From Dehalococcoidia bacterium (GTDB taxonomy: Bacteria > Chloroflexota > Dehalococcoidia > E44-bin15 > DAOWNJ01), in contig DAOWNJ010000040.1 of assembly GCA_030642645.1 (NCBI GenBank), positions 1 through 7,890 of the forward strand: a stretch of DNA of 7,890 nucleotides, in the 5' to 3' direction. The translations under genes were made by a program, and so were the position numbers. The notes under the pieces are model-generated. The model saw only the letters and a program-made list of their open reading frames with translations. It was not told the origin of the DNA and did not search any database. Shown here in pieces: positions 1-7,890 of the stretch (position 1 is its first letter; each line of letters opens with the position of its first letter).

Positions 1-47
1 ACCTCTTGCGTGTGAAGCAAGCGCTCTATCCACTGAGCTAACCGCCC
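1..47 (-). tRNA. tRNA-Val (anticodon CAC), 3' part cut off by window edge
   Basis: Read on the minus strand from base 47, the sequence gives an acceptor 5' strand GGGCGGT, then TA and a D-arm GCTC/GAGC closing an AGTGGATA loop. An anticodon stem CTTGC/GCAAG follows, with loop TTCACAC. The anticodon at loop positions 3 to 5 is CAC, which reads the valine codon GUG. The sequence leaves the window in the variable region, so the T-arm and the acceptor 3' strand are not visible. Stem pairing is perfect in both visible arms, which argues for a functional gene. A strong promoter lies just upstream. Confidence 0.93.
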
Positions 48-59
48 AAAATCGTATCT

Positions 60-88
60 ATTCTAGCCCAAGAAACGAGCTTTGTAAA
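60..88 (-). promoter_or_regulatory. sigma70-type promoter of tRNA-Val
   Basis: On the minus strand there is a -35 box TTTACA (83-88, five of six consensus bases), a 17-base spacer, and a -10 box TAGAAT (60-65, five of six). The predicted start of transcription is near base 53, only about six bases before the mature tRNA 5' end at 47. That fits a stable-RNA promoter with a very short leader for RNase P to remove. Confidence 0.75.
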
Positions 89-119
89 CATTTGCCATAG
101 ATGATTAAGAGGGCTGAAA

Positions 120-359
120 ATGCCAATTTATTCCTATCAGTGCCAGGATTGAGGAAATCAGCTTGATGTGTTTTCTAAAAGCTTTGAAGTAGGAGAGGAA
201 ACCTGTCCTCGCTGTCATAGCAAGAATGTAAAGGGAATTTTGACAGCCCCTCTGGTAAGGATGGGTAAAGTATCAGAGCCACCAAGCGAGTTTTTGGCAA
301 AGGAAGAAGCCGTAGATTACTACAACAAGAAGAAAATGAGAAACTGGTCAGGTCGATAG
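120..359 (+). CDS. FmdB-family zinc-ribbon protein with an in-frame TGA at a zinc-ligand cysteine (possible selenoprotein, otherwise broken gene)
   Basis: From ATG at 120 the frame reads MPIYSYQCQD, then TGA (150-152), then GNQLDVFSKSFEVG and on to TAG at 357-359, 79 positions in all. The start MPIYxYxC and a later TCPRC (second CxxC) followed by a basic, hydrophilic tail are typical of the small FmdB-type putative regulatory zinc ribbons. In that family the first knuckle is CxxCG. Here it is CQD-TGA-G, so the TGA replaces the second cysteine exactly. A Shine-Dalgarno AAGAGGG (107-113) sits six bases before this ATG, which supports initiation upstream of the TGA. Translation could instead begin at GTG 168, giving 63 residues, but that product would lose the whole first knuckle. 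Options are selenocysteine insertion, a nonsense mutation (one base from TGC or TGT), or a sequencing error. The family's biochemical function is not established. It stands alone, facing the nrpR-like gene tail to tail and back to back with the tRNA. Confidence 0.68.
158..187 (+). other. weak hairpin just after the in-frame TGA, possible bacterial SECIS
   Basis: Starting six bases after the TGA, TCA pairs with TGA (158-160 with 185-187) and GCTT pairs with AAGC (161-164 with 179-182). Two U residues bulge on the 3' side, and the 14-base loop begins with G. Bacterial SECIS elements lie at this place, directly 3' of the UGA, and as I recall they need a G at the start of the apical loop and often a bulged U. 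The stem is short and AT-rich, and the loop begins somewhat nearer to the UGA than usual, so this is suggestive only. Confidence 0.2.
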
Positions 360-405
360 AGGAATTTCTCATGAAAAGAGAATAGGCTTGAGATCGTTGT
401 TAAAC

Positions 406-1419
406 CTATAGCTGCCAGATACTCACAAGCTGCTGAAAATCTATCATCCCGCTCTCGGCTATGTTTTCAACCTCGACCCCTGCCTCCACTGCTGCTGCCA
501 CGGGGTTCAGCCCGCCGAGTAGCACCACGCCAACCCGATTCAGGCCTGTAGCAATCTGGCAAACGGGCTCGCTGGTATTGCCTAAGGCGTAGACTCCACC
601 TATGCCAGCTTCCTTAAGCCCTAAAATGACCCCCTCAACTATTGACCTCGATGGCGCTGGTATCTCTCGGAAATTGGCCAGTATCCTGCCGTTGCCAGTT
701 CTGGCGGCTTCGCCCACACTTGTCATCCTGGCGCGGATGTATTGCTCGGAGGGGTCAAGGGATGTTCCCCCGTAGTTGATTATAGCTACGAAGCGCCTTG
801 GCTTCGAGTCCCTGATTTCGAGCACCCCGCCAAATCTGGATTCTATCGGGACACCCGCCTTGAGCAAGACCCCGTTTATGGTCACGCTGCATACTGTAGC
901 GAAGCCTACCTTCCCGCTGGGCACCACCACATTTCCCAGCTTCCCCCCTTCAGATGCAACTGCCACAGACTCACTGACGCATATGCCAGCTTTGAATACC
1001 TCTCTCATGGCCGTCAGGGCACTCTCGAACTTATCCCTATCGAAAAGCGAGGCGTTGATCGCGACCCCACCGGTCCGCTTAATTGGGTCGAAAGTGGTTT
1101 GAAAGGCCAGGAGTTCCAGCCTCTCCTGAATGAAGCTAACTTGATCCGGTGCCAGCGCTATCCTCAGTTCCTCAAGACCTCGAGGGGTGATCATTCTGCC
1201 GTCTGGGCCCAAGGGCTGAGTATAGCCTCTCTCGTCTGTTATCCTTAAATGGTATCTGACTGCCCTCTCGCTCAGGGAAATACCGTGGCGCTCGAGTTCC
1301 CGGGCGATTGCGATCGAACCGAGCGGCTCAGAGGACTCGCTCAAGACCTTGAGAATGGCAATCATCTTCCTTTCTGTATCTGAGGCAGCGCCCTGCACCG
1401 TACGAACCTCTTTCAGCAT
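406..1419 (-). CDS. NrpR-like transcriptional regulator (winged helix plus one DUF128/NrpR domain)
   Basis: This 337-residue protein resembles NrpR, the repressor of nitrogen genes in methanogenic archaea, which binds its operator DNA and is released by 2-oxoglutarate. Residues about 15-65 form a winged helix-turn-helix with the probable recognition helix around SLSERAVRYHLR (48-59). The stretch GRMITPRGLEEL (74-85) is typical of the NrpR linker. From about residue 90 to the end there is one DUF128-type regulatory domain, rich in Gly and Val. Methanogen NrpR often has two such domains, so this is the short, single-domain form. The ATG at 1419 has no clear Shine-Dalgarno, but an in-frame TGA lies about 18 bases upstream and I see no better start. 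It lies 62 bases after nadE and ends the run of nitrogen genes, which supports a regulatory link to them. That link is inferred. The molecular target cannot be read from the sequence. Confidence 0.83.
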   Translation of the reverse strand: MLKEVRTVQGAASDTERKMIAILKVLSESSEPLGSIAIARELERHGISLSERAVRYHLRITDERGYTQPLGPDGRMITPRGLEELRIALAPDQVSFIQERLELLAFQTTFDPIKRTGGVAINASLFDRDKFESALTAMREVFKAGICVSESVAVASEGGKLGNVVVPSGKVGFATVCSVTINGVLLKAGVPIESRFGGVLEIRDSKPRRFVAIINYGGTSLDPSEQYIRARMTSVGEAARTGNGRILANFREIPAPSRSIVEGVILGLKEAGIGGVYALGNTSEPVCQIATGLNRVGVVLLGGLNPVAAAVEAGVEVENIAESGMIDFQQLVSIWQL

Positions 1420-1439
1420 TCTAGGATGGATTTGATATC

Positions 1440-1468
1440 ATTATACCACCCCCAAACCAAAAACCGAA
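1440..1468 (-). promoter_or_regulatory. possible promoter of the nrpR-like gene
   Basis: A perfect -10 box TATAAT lies on the minus strand at 1440-1445. The sequence 17 bases upstream, TTCGGT (1463-1468), is only a partial -35 match. If used, transcription would begin about 14 bases before the ATG at 1419, giving a very short leader, which agrees with the lack of a visible ribosome-binding site. The gene could equally be read through from nadE, since no terminator is evident in the 62-base gap. Confidence 0.4.
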
Positions 1469-1481
1469 TATGGCCTGTGCC

Positions 1482-3218
1482 TTACCATCCCTTGAACCGA
1501 CTTGTAATGGGCAACCTTCTGTCTCGACCAAAGGCCCTGGGGGTTATCTTGACCCCTGGTGGTGCCTGGCGACGCTTATACTCGCTTGTATCTACCAATC
1601 GGGCTGCCCACTTGACCACCCCTTCATCGATTCCCATAGCAATAATCTGCTCGACGCTCTTGTCCTCCTCAACATAGGCCTCCAATACTGGATCGAGCAG
1701 GTCATAGGGAGGTAGGGTGTCAGTATCCTTTTGTTCAGGCCTTAGCTCAGCCGAGGGTGGCTTCTCTATAATAGTAGAAGGCATGAGTTCCGAACCCGCT
1801 AGTGAGTTTCGGTACCTGGCAAGTTCGTAGACCAGGGTCTTGGGCACATCCTTTATCACTGCGAATCCTCCGGCCATGGCCCCATAGAGGGTGGCGTAGC
1901 CGGTGGCCATTTCGCTCTTATTGCCCGTGGTGAGAACAAGCCAGCCAAATTTATTTGATAACGCCATGAGGATGTTGCCCCTCGTGCGAGCCTGGATGTT
2001 CTCCTCAGCCACATTGGGCTCAGTCCCCTTAAAAGCTTCAGCCAGTACCTCGAGATAGGCTTGAAAAACCTCTTCGATAGGGATGATCAAAAACCTTATG
2101 TCCAGGTTCTGGGCCAGAAGCTCAGCATCTGATATACTGCCAGGGGAAGAGTATCTCGAAGGCATCGCCACCCCGACCACATTTGAATGCCCCAGGGCAT
2201 CCACCGCAATGGCTGCCACCAGGCTGGAATCGATGCCACCAGAGAGCCCGATTACCACCTTCTCAAAGCCATTCTTATGCACATAGTCGCATATGCCCAG
2301 CACCAGCGCATCATAGACCTCGTCCGGAAGGCCGCGCACCTGAAGCTGCCTTTCAGGTAGCGATGGTTTTGGAGCAGCCGAAGGCACTTCGGATACCACT
2401 ATCTTGGCTATATGCCATCGTTGCTCCTCCAAGAGTAGCGTGCCCTTCCTCCACCTGGGGTCGTGAAGACGGGTCCGAAAGACGGCCTCGACATCAAGAT
2501 CAGCTATCACGAGGTCTTCTTCGAACTGCTTGCCCCTGGCGAGGAGCTTCCCCTTCTCATCAAGCACCATGCTGTTGCCATCGAAGACCAGCTCGTCCTG
2601 CCCGCCCACCAGGTTATTGTGAGCGATGATGGCCACATTGTCCGAGGCGCGAGTTCCTAGCATCCTTTCCCTGAAGTTCCCCCTGCCAAAATGATATGGC
2701 GAGGAGCTTATGTTCACTATGACCTCGGCCCCGGAGTAGGCCTGGGCAGTAGCTGGCCCGGCCTCGTACCAGATGTCCTCACAGATATTGATGCCGACAC
2801 CAATGCCATCTATGATATAGACAGGGCACTCCCTGCCAGGGTGGAAGTAGCGATTCTCATCGAAGACGCCGTAGTTAGGCAGGTATATCTTGTGATAGAC
2901 GCCGGCAAGCTTTCCATCGTGGATCACCGCGGCAGCGTTATAGATGTCGCCCTTGGCATCGACAAAGCCAACTACGACGGTAAGCCCAGAGGAGGCATCG
3001 ACGACCTTGTCCAGAGCCCTCAGGTTCTCCTCAATGAACTGTGGCTTGAGCAGGAGGTCCTCCGGCGGGTAGCCGCAGATGGCAAGCTCAGGGAAGGTGA
3101 GGAGGTCAACCCCCAGAGACCTGGCTTCGGCGATGGCTTCCAGAATCTTCTGAGTGTTAGCAACAAAATCGCCTACGGTAGTATTGACCTGAGCCATACC
3201 GATTCGCAGCCGGCGCAT
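1482..3218 (-). CDS. nadE: glutamine-dependent NAD+ synthetase
   Basis: The 578-residue protein performs the last step of NAD+ synthesis: deamido-NAD+ is adenylated with ATP and amidated, using ammonia released from glutamine. The N-terminal nitrilase-type (CN hydrolase) domain, about 4-270, has the catalytic triad Glu44 (in FPELAICGYPPEDL), Lys110 (in HKIYLPNYGVFDE) and Cys146 (in NICEDIW). The C-terminal synthetase domain, from about 300, has the ATP pyrophosphatase loop SGGIDSS at 326-332 and a conserved TTGNKSEMATGYATLYGAMAG stretch. Length matches the two-domain form, so it does not depend on free ammonia. The ATG at 3218 begins MRRLRIGMAQVN, as in the family, with a modest GGAG eight bases upstream. 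It follows glnA by 35 bases, so GlnA product glutamine and its use for NAD+ are probably co-expressed. Confidence 0.96.
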   Translation of the reverse strand: MRRLRIGMAQVNTTVGDFVANTQKILEAIAEARSLGVDLLTFPELAICGYPPEDLLLKPQFIEENLRALDKVVDASSGLTVVVGFVDAKGDIYNAAAVIHDGKLAGVYHKIYLPNYGVFDENRYFHPGRECPVYIIDGIGVGINICEDIWYEAGPATAQAYSGAEVIVNISSSPYHFGRGNFRERMLGTRASDNVAIIAHNNLVGGQDELVFDGNSMVLDEKGKLLARGKQFEEDLVIADLDVEAVFRTRLHDPRWRKGTLLLEEQRWHIAKIVVSEVPSAAPKPSLPERQLQVRGLPDEVYDALVLGICDYVHKNGFEKVVIGLSGGIDSSLVAAIAVDALGHSNVVGVAMPSRYSSPGSISDAELLAQNLDIRFLIIPIEEVFQAYLEVLAEAFKGTEPNVAEENIQARTRGNILMALSNKFGWLVLTTGNKSEMATGYATLYGAMAGGFAVIKDVPKTLVYELARYRNSLAGSELMPSTIIEKPPSAELRPEQKDTDTLPPYDLLDPVLEAYVEEDKSVEQIIAMGIDEGVVKWAARLVDTSEYKRRQAPPGVKITPRAFGRDRRLPITSRFKGW

Positions 3219-3253
3219 ACTAACCGCTCCAGAGGTGGCAAACTACATTCCAC

Positions 3254-4597
3254 TCACAGGATTGGTAGGTATCTCTTAAGCTCATAATCGGTCACCTGTG
3301 TTCTGTACTGGTTCCACTCGATCCTCTTGTTCTTGATGAAGGCATCAAAAACATGGTCGCCAAGGGCTTTTCGCACAACCTCGCTTTTCTCAGTGAGCTG
3401 GATTGCCTCCCAGAGGTTGGCGGGCAGGGTTCCTATCCCCCTTCTCTTTCGCTCCTCCTCACTCATCTCATACACGTTTTCCTTTACCGGATCAGGAACC
3501 TCGTATCCCTTCTCGATTCCCTCCAGCCCGGCGGCCAGCATTACACTGAAGGTAAGGTAGGGGTTGCAGGCCGGGTCGGGAGAGCGGAACTCTATCCTGG
3601 TGGCGTTTTCCTTGCCCGGTTTATACTCAGGGACCCTGATCAGGTCTGCTCGGTTCCTTCGCGCCCAGGAAAGATAGACCGGCGCCTCATATCCCGGGAC
3701 CAGCCTCTTATAGGAGTTGACCCACTGGCTGGTGATGGAAGTAATCTCAGGAGCATGCCTCAAGAGCCCGGCTATATAGCACTTGGCCAACTTGGAGAGA
3801 TAATACTTATCGTCCCTGTCAAAGAAGGCGTTCCTCTCACCCTTGAATAGCGATTGGTGCACATGCATGCCACTGCCATTGATGCCGAAGACGGGTTTAG
3901 GCATAAAGGTAGCGTAGACGCCATGTTCAAGGGCTATTTGCTTGACCACCAGACGGTAGGTCATCACGCTGTCTGCCATGGTCAGGGCATCGGCATACCT
4001 CATGTCTATCTCGTGCTGGCTGGCGGCAACCTCGTGGTGGGAATACTCGATCCCTATGCCCATCTCCTCCAGGGTGAGGACCGTCTCCCTCCTCAGGTCA
4101 GTGGCAGCATCCAGGGGGGTCATATCAAAGTAGCCCCCCACATCCAGGGGCTCGGTCCCCTTCGAGTCTCGGAAGTAGAAGTACTCCAGCTCCGGTCCCA
4201 CATAGAAGGTATAGCCCATGTCGGCTGCCCGTTTCAGGTTCCTCTTCAGGACATACCTGGGGTCACCCTCAAAGGGCTCACCGCCGGGTCTCAGGATGTC
4301 GCAGAACATCCTGGCCACAGCATGCTCCTTGGGTCTCCAGGGGAGCAATTGAAATGTGTTGGGGTCGGGCAGGGCCACCATATCGCTCTCATCGATGCGG
4401 GCGAAGCCCTCGATGGAGGAGCCGTCAAAGCCCATCCCTTCCTCCAGAGCGCCATCAAGCTCCTCCACGGTGATGGCAAAGCTCTTGAGAAACCCCAGGA
4501 TGTCGGTGAACCACAGTCTGATGAATTTTACGTCATGCTCCTTTGCCATCTTGAGGACATATTCTCTGGCCTCCATAGATTCTCTGATCTCCGCCAT
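3254..4597 (-). CDS. glnA: glutamine synthetase, type I (alpha-like)
   Basis: It makes glutamine from glutamate, ammonia and ATP in the cytoplasm, as a dodecamer in this family. The 447-residue chain shows the N-terminal beta-grasp region with DGSSIEGFARIDESDM (58-73), the metal-binding Glu pair in GPELEYF (134-140), EVAASQHEID (189-198), the NGSGMHVHQS motif (240-249) and the late RIEFRSPDPACNPYL segment. The C-terminus RTQVTDYELKRYLPIL and the overall length fit the GSI-alpha group. The adenylylation-site motif NLYDLP of GSI-beta enzymes is replaced by NVYEMSEEE, so adenylylation is unlikely. Arg67 lies where Bacillus-type enzymes have the arginine involved in glutamine feedback inhibition. 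The start at 4597 was chosen over a longer frame because AAAGGAGGT (4605-4613) sits at proper spacing. It is 16 bases after glnB. Confidence 0.97.
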   Translation of the reverse strand: MAEIRESMEAREYVLKMAKEHDVKFIRLWFTDILGFLKSFAITVEELDGALEEGMGFDGSSIEGFARIDESDMVALPDPNTFQLLPWRPKEHAVARMFCDILRPGGEPFEGDPRYVLKRNLKRAADMGYTFYVGPELEYFYFRDSKGTEPLDVGGYFDMTPLDAATDLRRETVLTLEEMGIGIEYSHHEVAASQHEIDMRYADALTMADSVMTYRLVVKQIALEHGVYATFMPKPVFGINGSGMHVHQSLFKGERNAFFDRDDKYYLSKLAKCYIAGLLRHAPEITSITSQWVNSYKRLVPGYEAPVYLSWARRNRADLIRVPEYKPGKENATRIEFRSPDPACNPYLTFSVMLAAGLEGIEKGYEVPDPVKENVYEMSEEERKRRGIGTLPANLWEAIQLTEKSEVVRKALGDHVFDAFIKNKRIEWNQYRTQVTDYELKRYLPIL

Positions 4598-4604
4598 TTT
4601 TAAT

Positions 4605-4613
4605 ACCTCCTTT
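4605..4613 (-). promoter_or_regulatory. glnA ribosome-binding site
   Basis: AAAGGAGGT on the minus strand, with AGGAGG eight bases before ATG 4597. It lies between the glnB stop and glnA and decides the glnA start against a 31-codon longer open frame, whose extra codons would run back over the end of glnB in another frame. Confidence 0.85.
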
Positions 4614-6327
<1,714 letters not shown>

Positions 6328-6328
6328 G

Positions 6329-6357
6329 GCTATCCTCCTTTCCAAAAGGAGGATAGC
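6329..6357 (-). promoter_or_regulatory. 13-bp perfect inverted repeat burying the amtB ribosome-binding site
   Basis: On the minus strand GCTATCCTCCTTT (6345-6357) is followed by a three-base TGG loop and the exact complement AAAGGAGGATAGC (6329-6341). The 3' arm contains the whole Shine-Dalgarno AAAGGAGG and ends one base before the amtB ATG. No T-run follows, so it is not an intrinsic terminator. In RNA it would hide the ribosome-binding site. As DNA it is a 29-base dyad that a dimeric regulator could bind. The repeat itself is certain; its function is inferred. Confidence 0.7.
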
Positions 6358-6374
6358 AGTCAGATATTTCAAGC

Positions 6375-6403
6375 ATATTACAGACAGGTTAAATTTGTGT
6401 TAC
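6375..6403 (-). promoter_or_regulatory. possible promoter of amtB-glnB-glnA-nadE
   Basis: In the 89-base gap between asnB and amtB, minus-strand GTAACA (6398-6403, four of six -35 bases) lies 17 bases before TAATAT (6375-6380, four of six -10 bases). Transcription would begin near 6368, just upstream of the hairpin, giving a leader of about 40 bases made mostly of that hairpin. The alternative is read-through from asnB. The boxes are imperfect, so confidence is low. Confidence 0.35.
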
Positions 6404-6416
6404 AGAATATCCTAGT

Positions 6417-7890
6417 TCAGCGGGAGCCCTCTGGTGAGTAACTGCCCCTCCACTTGCCAATGGTCTGAGACAGCCCATCGGTGCCGAAAAAGCCCTGGAA
6501 TAGCCTGAAGTAGTAGAGCTCTTCCTTGGAGGAAATCTGGATGTGTTCGGATGGTCTCCTCTGCCTCTCGAACTGGGCATCAGAGATCTCAGCCTCGGCA
6601 AATTCTGCGATGAGCCCGGCTGAGCCGCAACCGTCGGCGAACTCCATTTTGGTTCTCCAAAGCACCTCATCGGGAAGGTAGCCGGTGAACGCTCTCCTCA
6701 GGAGCCACTTCTCAATCCTGTTCTCACCTGCTAGCTTCAGCTTTGGGTCGATAGCGATTGCGCACTCGATAAAGTCTATATCGAGAAAAGGCACCCTCCC
6801 CTCTATCGAGTGCGCCATGGTGGCACGGTCAACCCTTTGCAGATTGAGATTGTGCAGGCCAGAGAGGATCCTGATAGATTCCTCCTGGAGGGCTTCCTTC
6901 CTGTCGATCTCCTTGAAATAGTGGTAACCGGCAAATATCTCGTCAGAGCCCTCACCGGTAAGTATGACCTTCACATAGTCCCTGGCCAGCCGTGAGACGA
7001 AATAGGTCGGGATGGCGCTTCTCACCAGGGAAGGGTCAAAGGATTCGAGGTGATAGATCACATCGGGCAACACCCTTATCATCTCATCCGGGGTGTATAC
7101 ATATTCATGGTGCTTAGTCCCCAGAAAATCGGCAACCTTTCTGGCGTATGCCAGGTCAGTGGCCCCCTCTACCCCTACAGAGAAGGTCTCCAGACGGTCA
7201 AAGTGCTGCCTTGATACAGCGCATATTAAGCTGCTATCAATACCACCACTAAGAAAGCAACCTAATGGGACATCGGACATCCAGCGCTTCTGCACCGCTT
7301 CACTCAATCTCCGATTGAGCCCATCGGTAATCCTGCCTATATCATCTTCCCAGTGCTCAATCTCAGGGAGTTGATAGTACTGGACCAGCCCCTTTCTGGA
7401 GGAATAGTAATGCCCCGGTGGGAATTCCTGGACGCTCGCCACCACCCCCTCCAGCGCCTTGATCTCAGAGGCAAAGAACAGGCAGTTATCCTTTCGTCCC
7501 TCATAAAGGGGTTTTATCCTCAGCGGGTCTCTGGCAATGAGAATATCCTTACCGTCGTAGAGCACAAAGGCAAACATCCCGTCGAGTCTGGAAACTGCTT
7601 CCTCCCCTATCTCTTCAAACAGGTGAAGGATCACCTCGGTATCTGAATTAGTGCGGAACTGGTGTTGGGAAAGTTCGCTCCTCAAGGCAAGGTGATTGTA
7701 GATCTCACCATTACAGATAACACATTTTTGCCCATCCTCAGCAAATATCGGCTGTCTGCCACCAGCCACATCTATTATCGAGAGCCTTTTTTGCCCCAGG
7801 GCAATGTTAGAATCTACATATATGCCCTGGTCATCCGGCCCGCGATGAGACAGCCTGTCCAGCATGGTATCCAGATATGGTGCCCATCGA
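6417..7890 (-). CDS. asnB: asparagine synthase (glutamine-hydrolysing), 5' end outside window
   Basis: The enzyme makes asparagine from aspartate, ATP and glutamine. The 490 visible residues enter at the right edge as RWAPYLDTMLDRLSHRGPDDQG, so the start codon and the catalytic Cys2 of the family's MCGI terminus lie beyond the window. The ATG at 7865 is internal. The N-terminal glutaminase (class II amidotransferase) domain shows RLSIIDVAGG, NGEIYN and SDTEV glutamine-binding motifs. The synthetase domain has the pyrophosphatase loop SGGIDSS (about 7231-7251), then LTGEGSDEIFAGY and GRVPFLDIDF, and ends with a family-like YYFRLFQGFF...GKWRGS tail before TGA. Length is normal for a bacterial AsnB and I see no frameshift. 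It lies upstream of amtB in the same direction, with an 89-base gap, and may or may not share the transcript. Confidence 0.94.
   Translation of the reverse strand, partial: RWAPYLDTMLDRLSHRGPDDQGIYVDSNIALGQKRLSIIDVAGGRQPIFAEDGQKCVICNGEIYNHLALRSELSQHQFRTNSDTEVILHLFEEIGEEAVSRLDGMFAFVLYDGKDILIARDPLRIKPLYEGRKDNCLFFASEIKALEGVVASVQEFPPGHYYSSRKGLVQYYQLPEIEHWEDDIGRITDGLNRRLSEAVQKRWMSDVPLGCFLSGGIDSSLICAVSRQHFDRLETFSVGVEGATDLAYARKVADFLGTKHHEYVYTPDEMIRVLPDVIYHLESFDPSLVRSAIPTYFVSRLARDYVKVILTGEGSDEIFAGYHYFKEIDRKEALQEESIRILSGLHNLNLQRVDRATMAHSIEGRVPFLDIDFIECAIAIDPKLKLAGENRIEKWLLRRAFTGYLPDEVLWRTKMEFADGCGSAGLIAEFAEAEISDAQFERQRRPSEHIQISSKEELYYFRLFQGFFGTDGLSQTIGKWRGSYSPEGSR

Noticed and set aside
365..383. Short inverted repeat TTCTC...GAGAA between the zinc-ribbon gene and the nrpR-like gene as a terminator.
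   Set aside because: Only five AT-rich pairs with a seven-base loop and no T-run on either side.
742..1248. Long plus-strand open frames opposite the regulator, nadE, glnA and amtB genes.
   Set aside because: They are antisense shadows of clearly recognised genes, have no family resemblance and lack convincing ribosome-binding sites.
1420..1481. Possible terminator between nadE and the nrpR-like gene, because a TTTTT run is present on the minus strand.
   Set aside because: The bases before the T-run do not form a stable stem; at most two or three pairs can be made.
3235..3253. Imperfect dyad GTGG...CCAC in the glnA-nadE gap, one base away from the methanogen NrpR operator form GGAA-N6-TTCC.
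   Set aside because: One of eight key bases differs, the outer arms are only four bases long, and it lies inside an operon rather than at a promoter. I found no exact GGAA-N6-TTCC in any of the gaps between genes.
6328..6376. Upstream ATG (6376) or TTG (6372) as a leader peptide or longer amtB start.
   Set aside because: The ATG frame runs on through amtB in the wrong frame without an early stop, the TTG has no Shine-Dalgarno, and the ATG at 6327 has an ideal one and a proper signal peptide.

Overview
The window looks like a chromosomal nitrogen-assimilation locus from an anaerobic bacterium, most plausibly Chloroflexota, class Dehalococcoidia. That placement is an inference. It rests on an NrpR-type (DUF128) regulator, rare outside archaea, sitting beside bacterial-type amtB, glnB, glnA, nadE and asnB genes, and on my memory of a similar grouping in Dehalococcoides. 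The sequence carries no direct taxonomic marker. The genes have bacterial Shine-Dalgarno sequences and sigma70-like promoters, so I read the host as bacterial.

Layout. The left edge (1-47) is the 5' part of a minus-strand tRNA-Val(CAC) with a good promoter behind it. A short plus-strand gene (120-359) encodes an FmdB-type zinc-ribbon protein. Its reading frame carries a TGA exactly where the second zinc-ligand cysteine belongs, so it is either a selenoprotein candidate or a freshly broken gene. All remaining genes are on the minus strand. In transcription order (right to left) they are asnB (open at the right edge), an 89-base gap with a perfect 13-bp hairpin, amtB, glnB, glnA, nadE and an nrpR-like regulator.

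Function. AmtB brings in ammonium, and GlnB (PII) senses nitrogen, energy and 2-oxoglutarate status and probably gates AmtB. GlnA makes glutamine. NadE and AsnB are both amidotransferases that spend glutamine, on NAD+ and on asparagine. The NrpR-like protein at the end of the run is a reasonable candidate for a 2-oxoglutarate-responsive regulator of the set. amtB and glnB are one base apart, glnB and glnA 16 bases apart, and glnA and nadE 35 bases apart, so amtB-glnB-glnA-nadE is very likely one operon. The nrpR-like gene may be co-transcribed or may use its own promoter.

Start choices. For amtB, glnB and glnA I chose starts inside the longest open frames, because each is preceded by a strong Shine-Dalgarno sequence and matches the family N-terminus. 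No stretch over 300 bases lacks a gene. The two points most worth checking are the in-frame TGA in the zinc-ribbon gene and the hairpin that completely buries the amtB ribosome-binding site.
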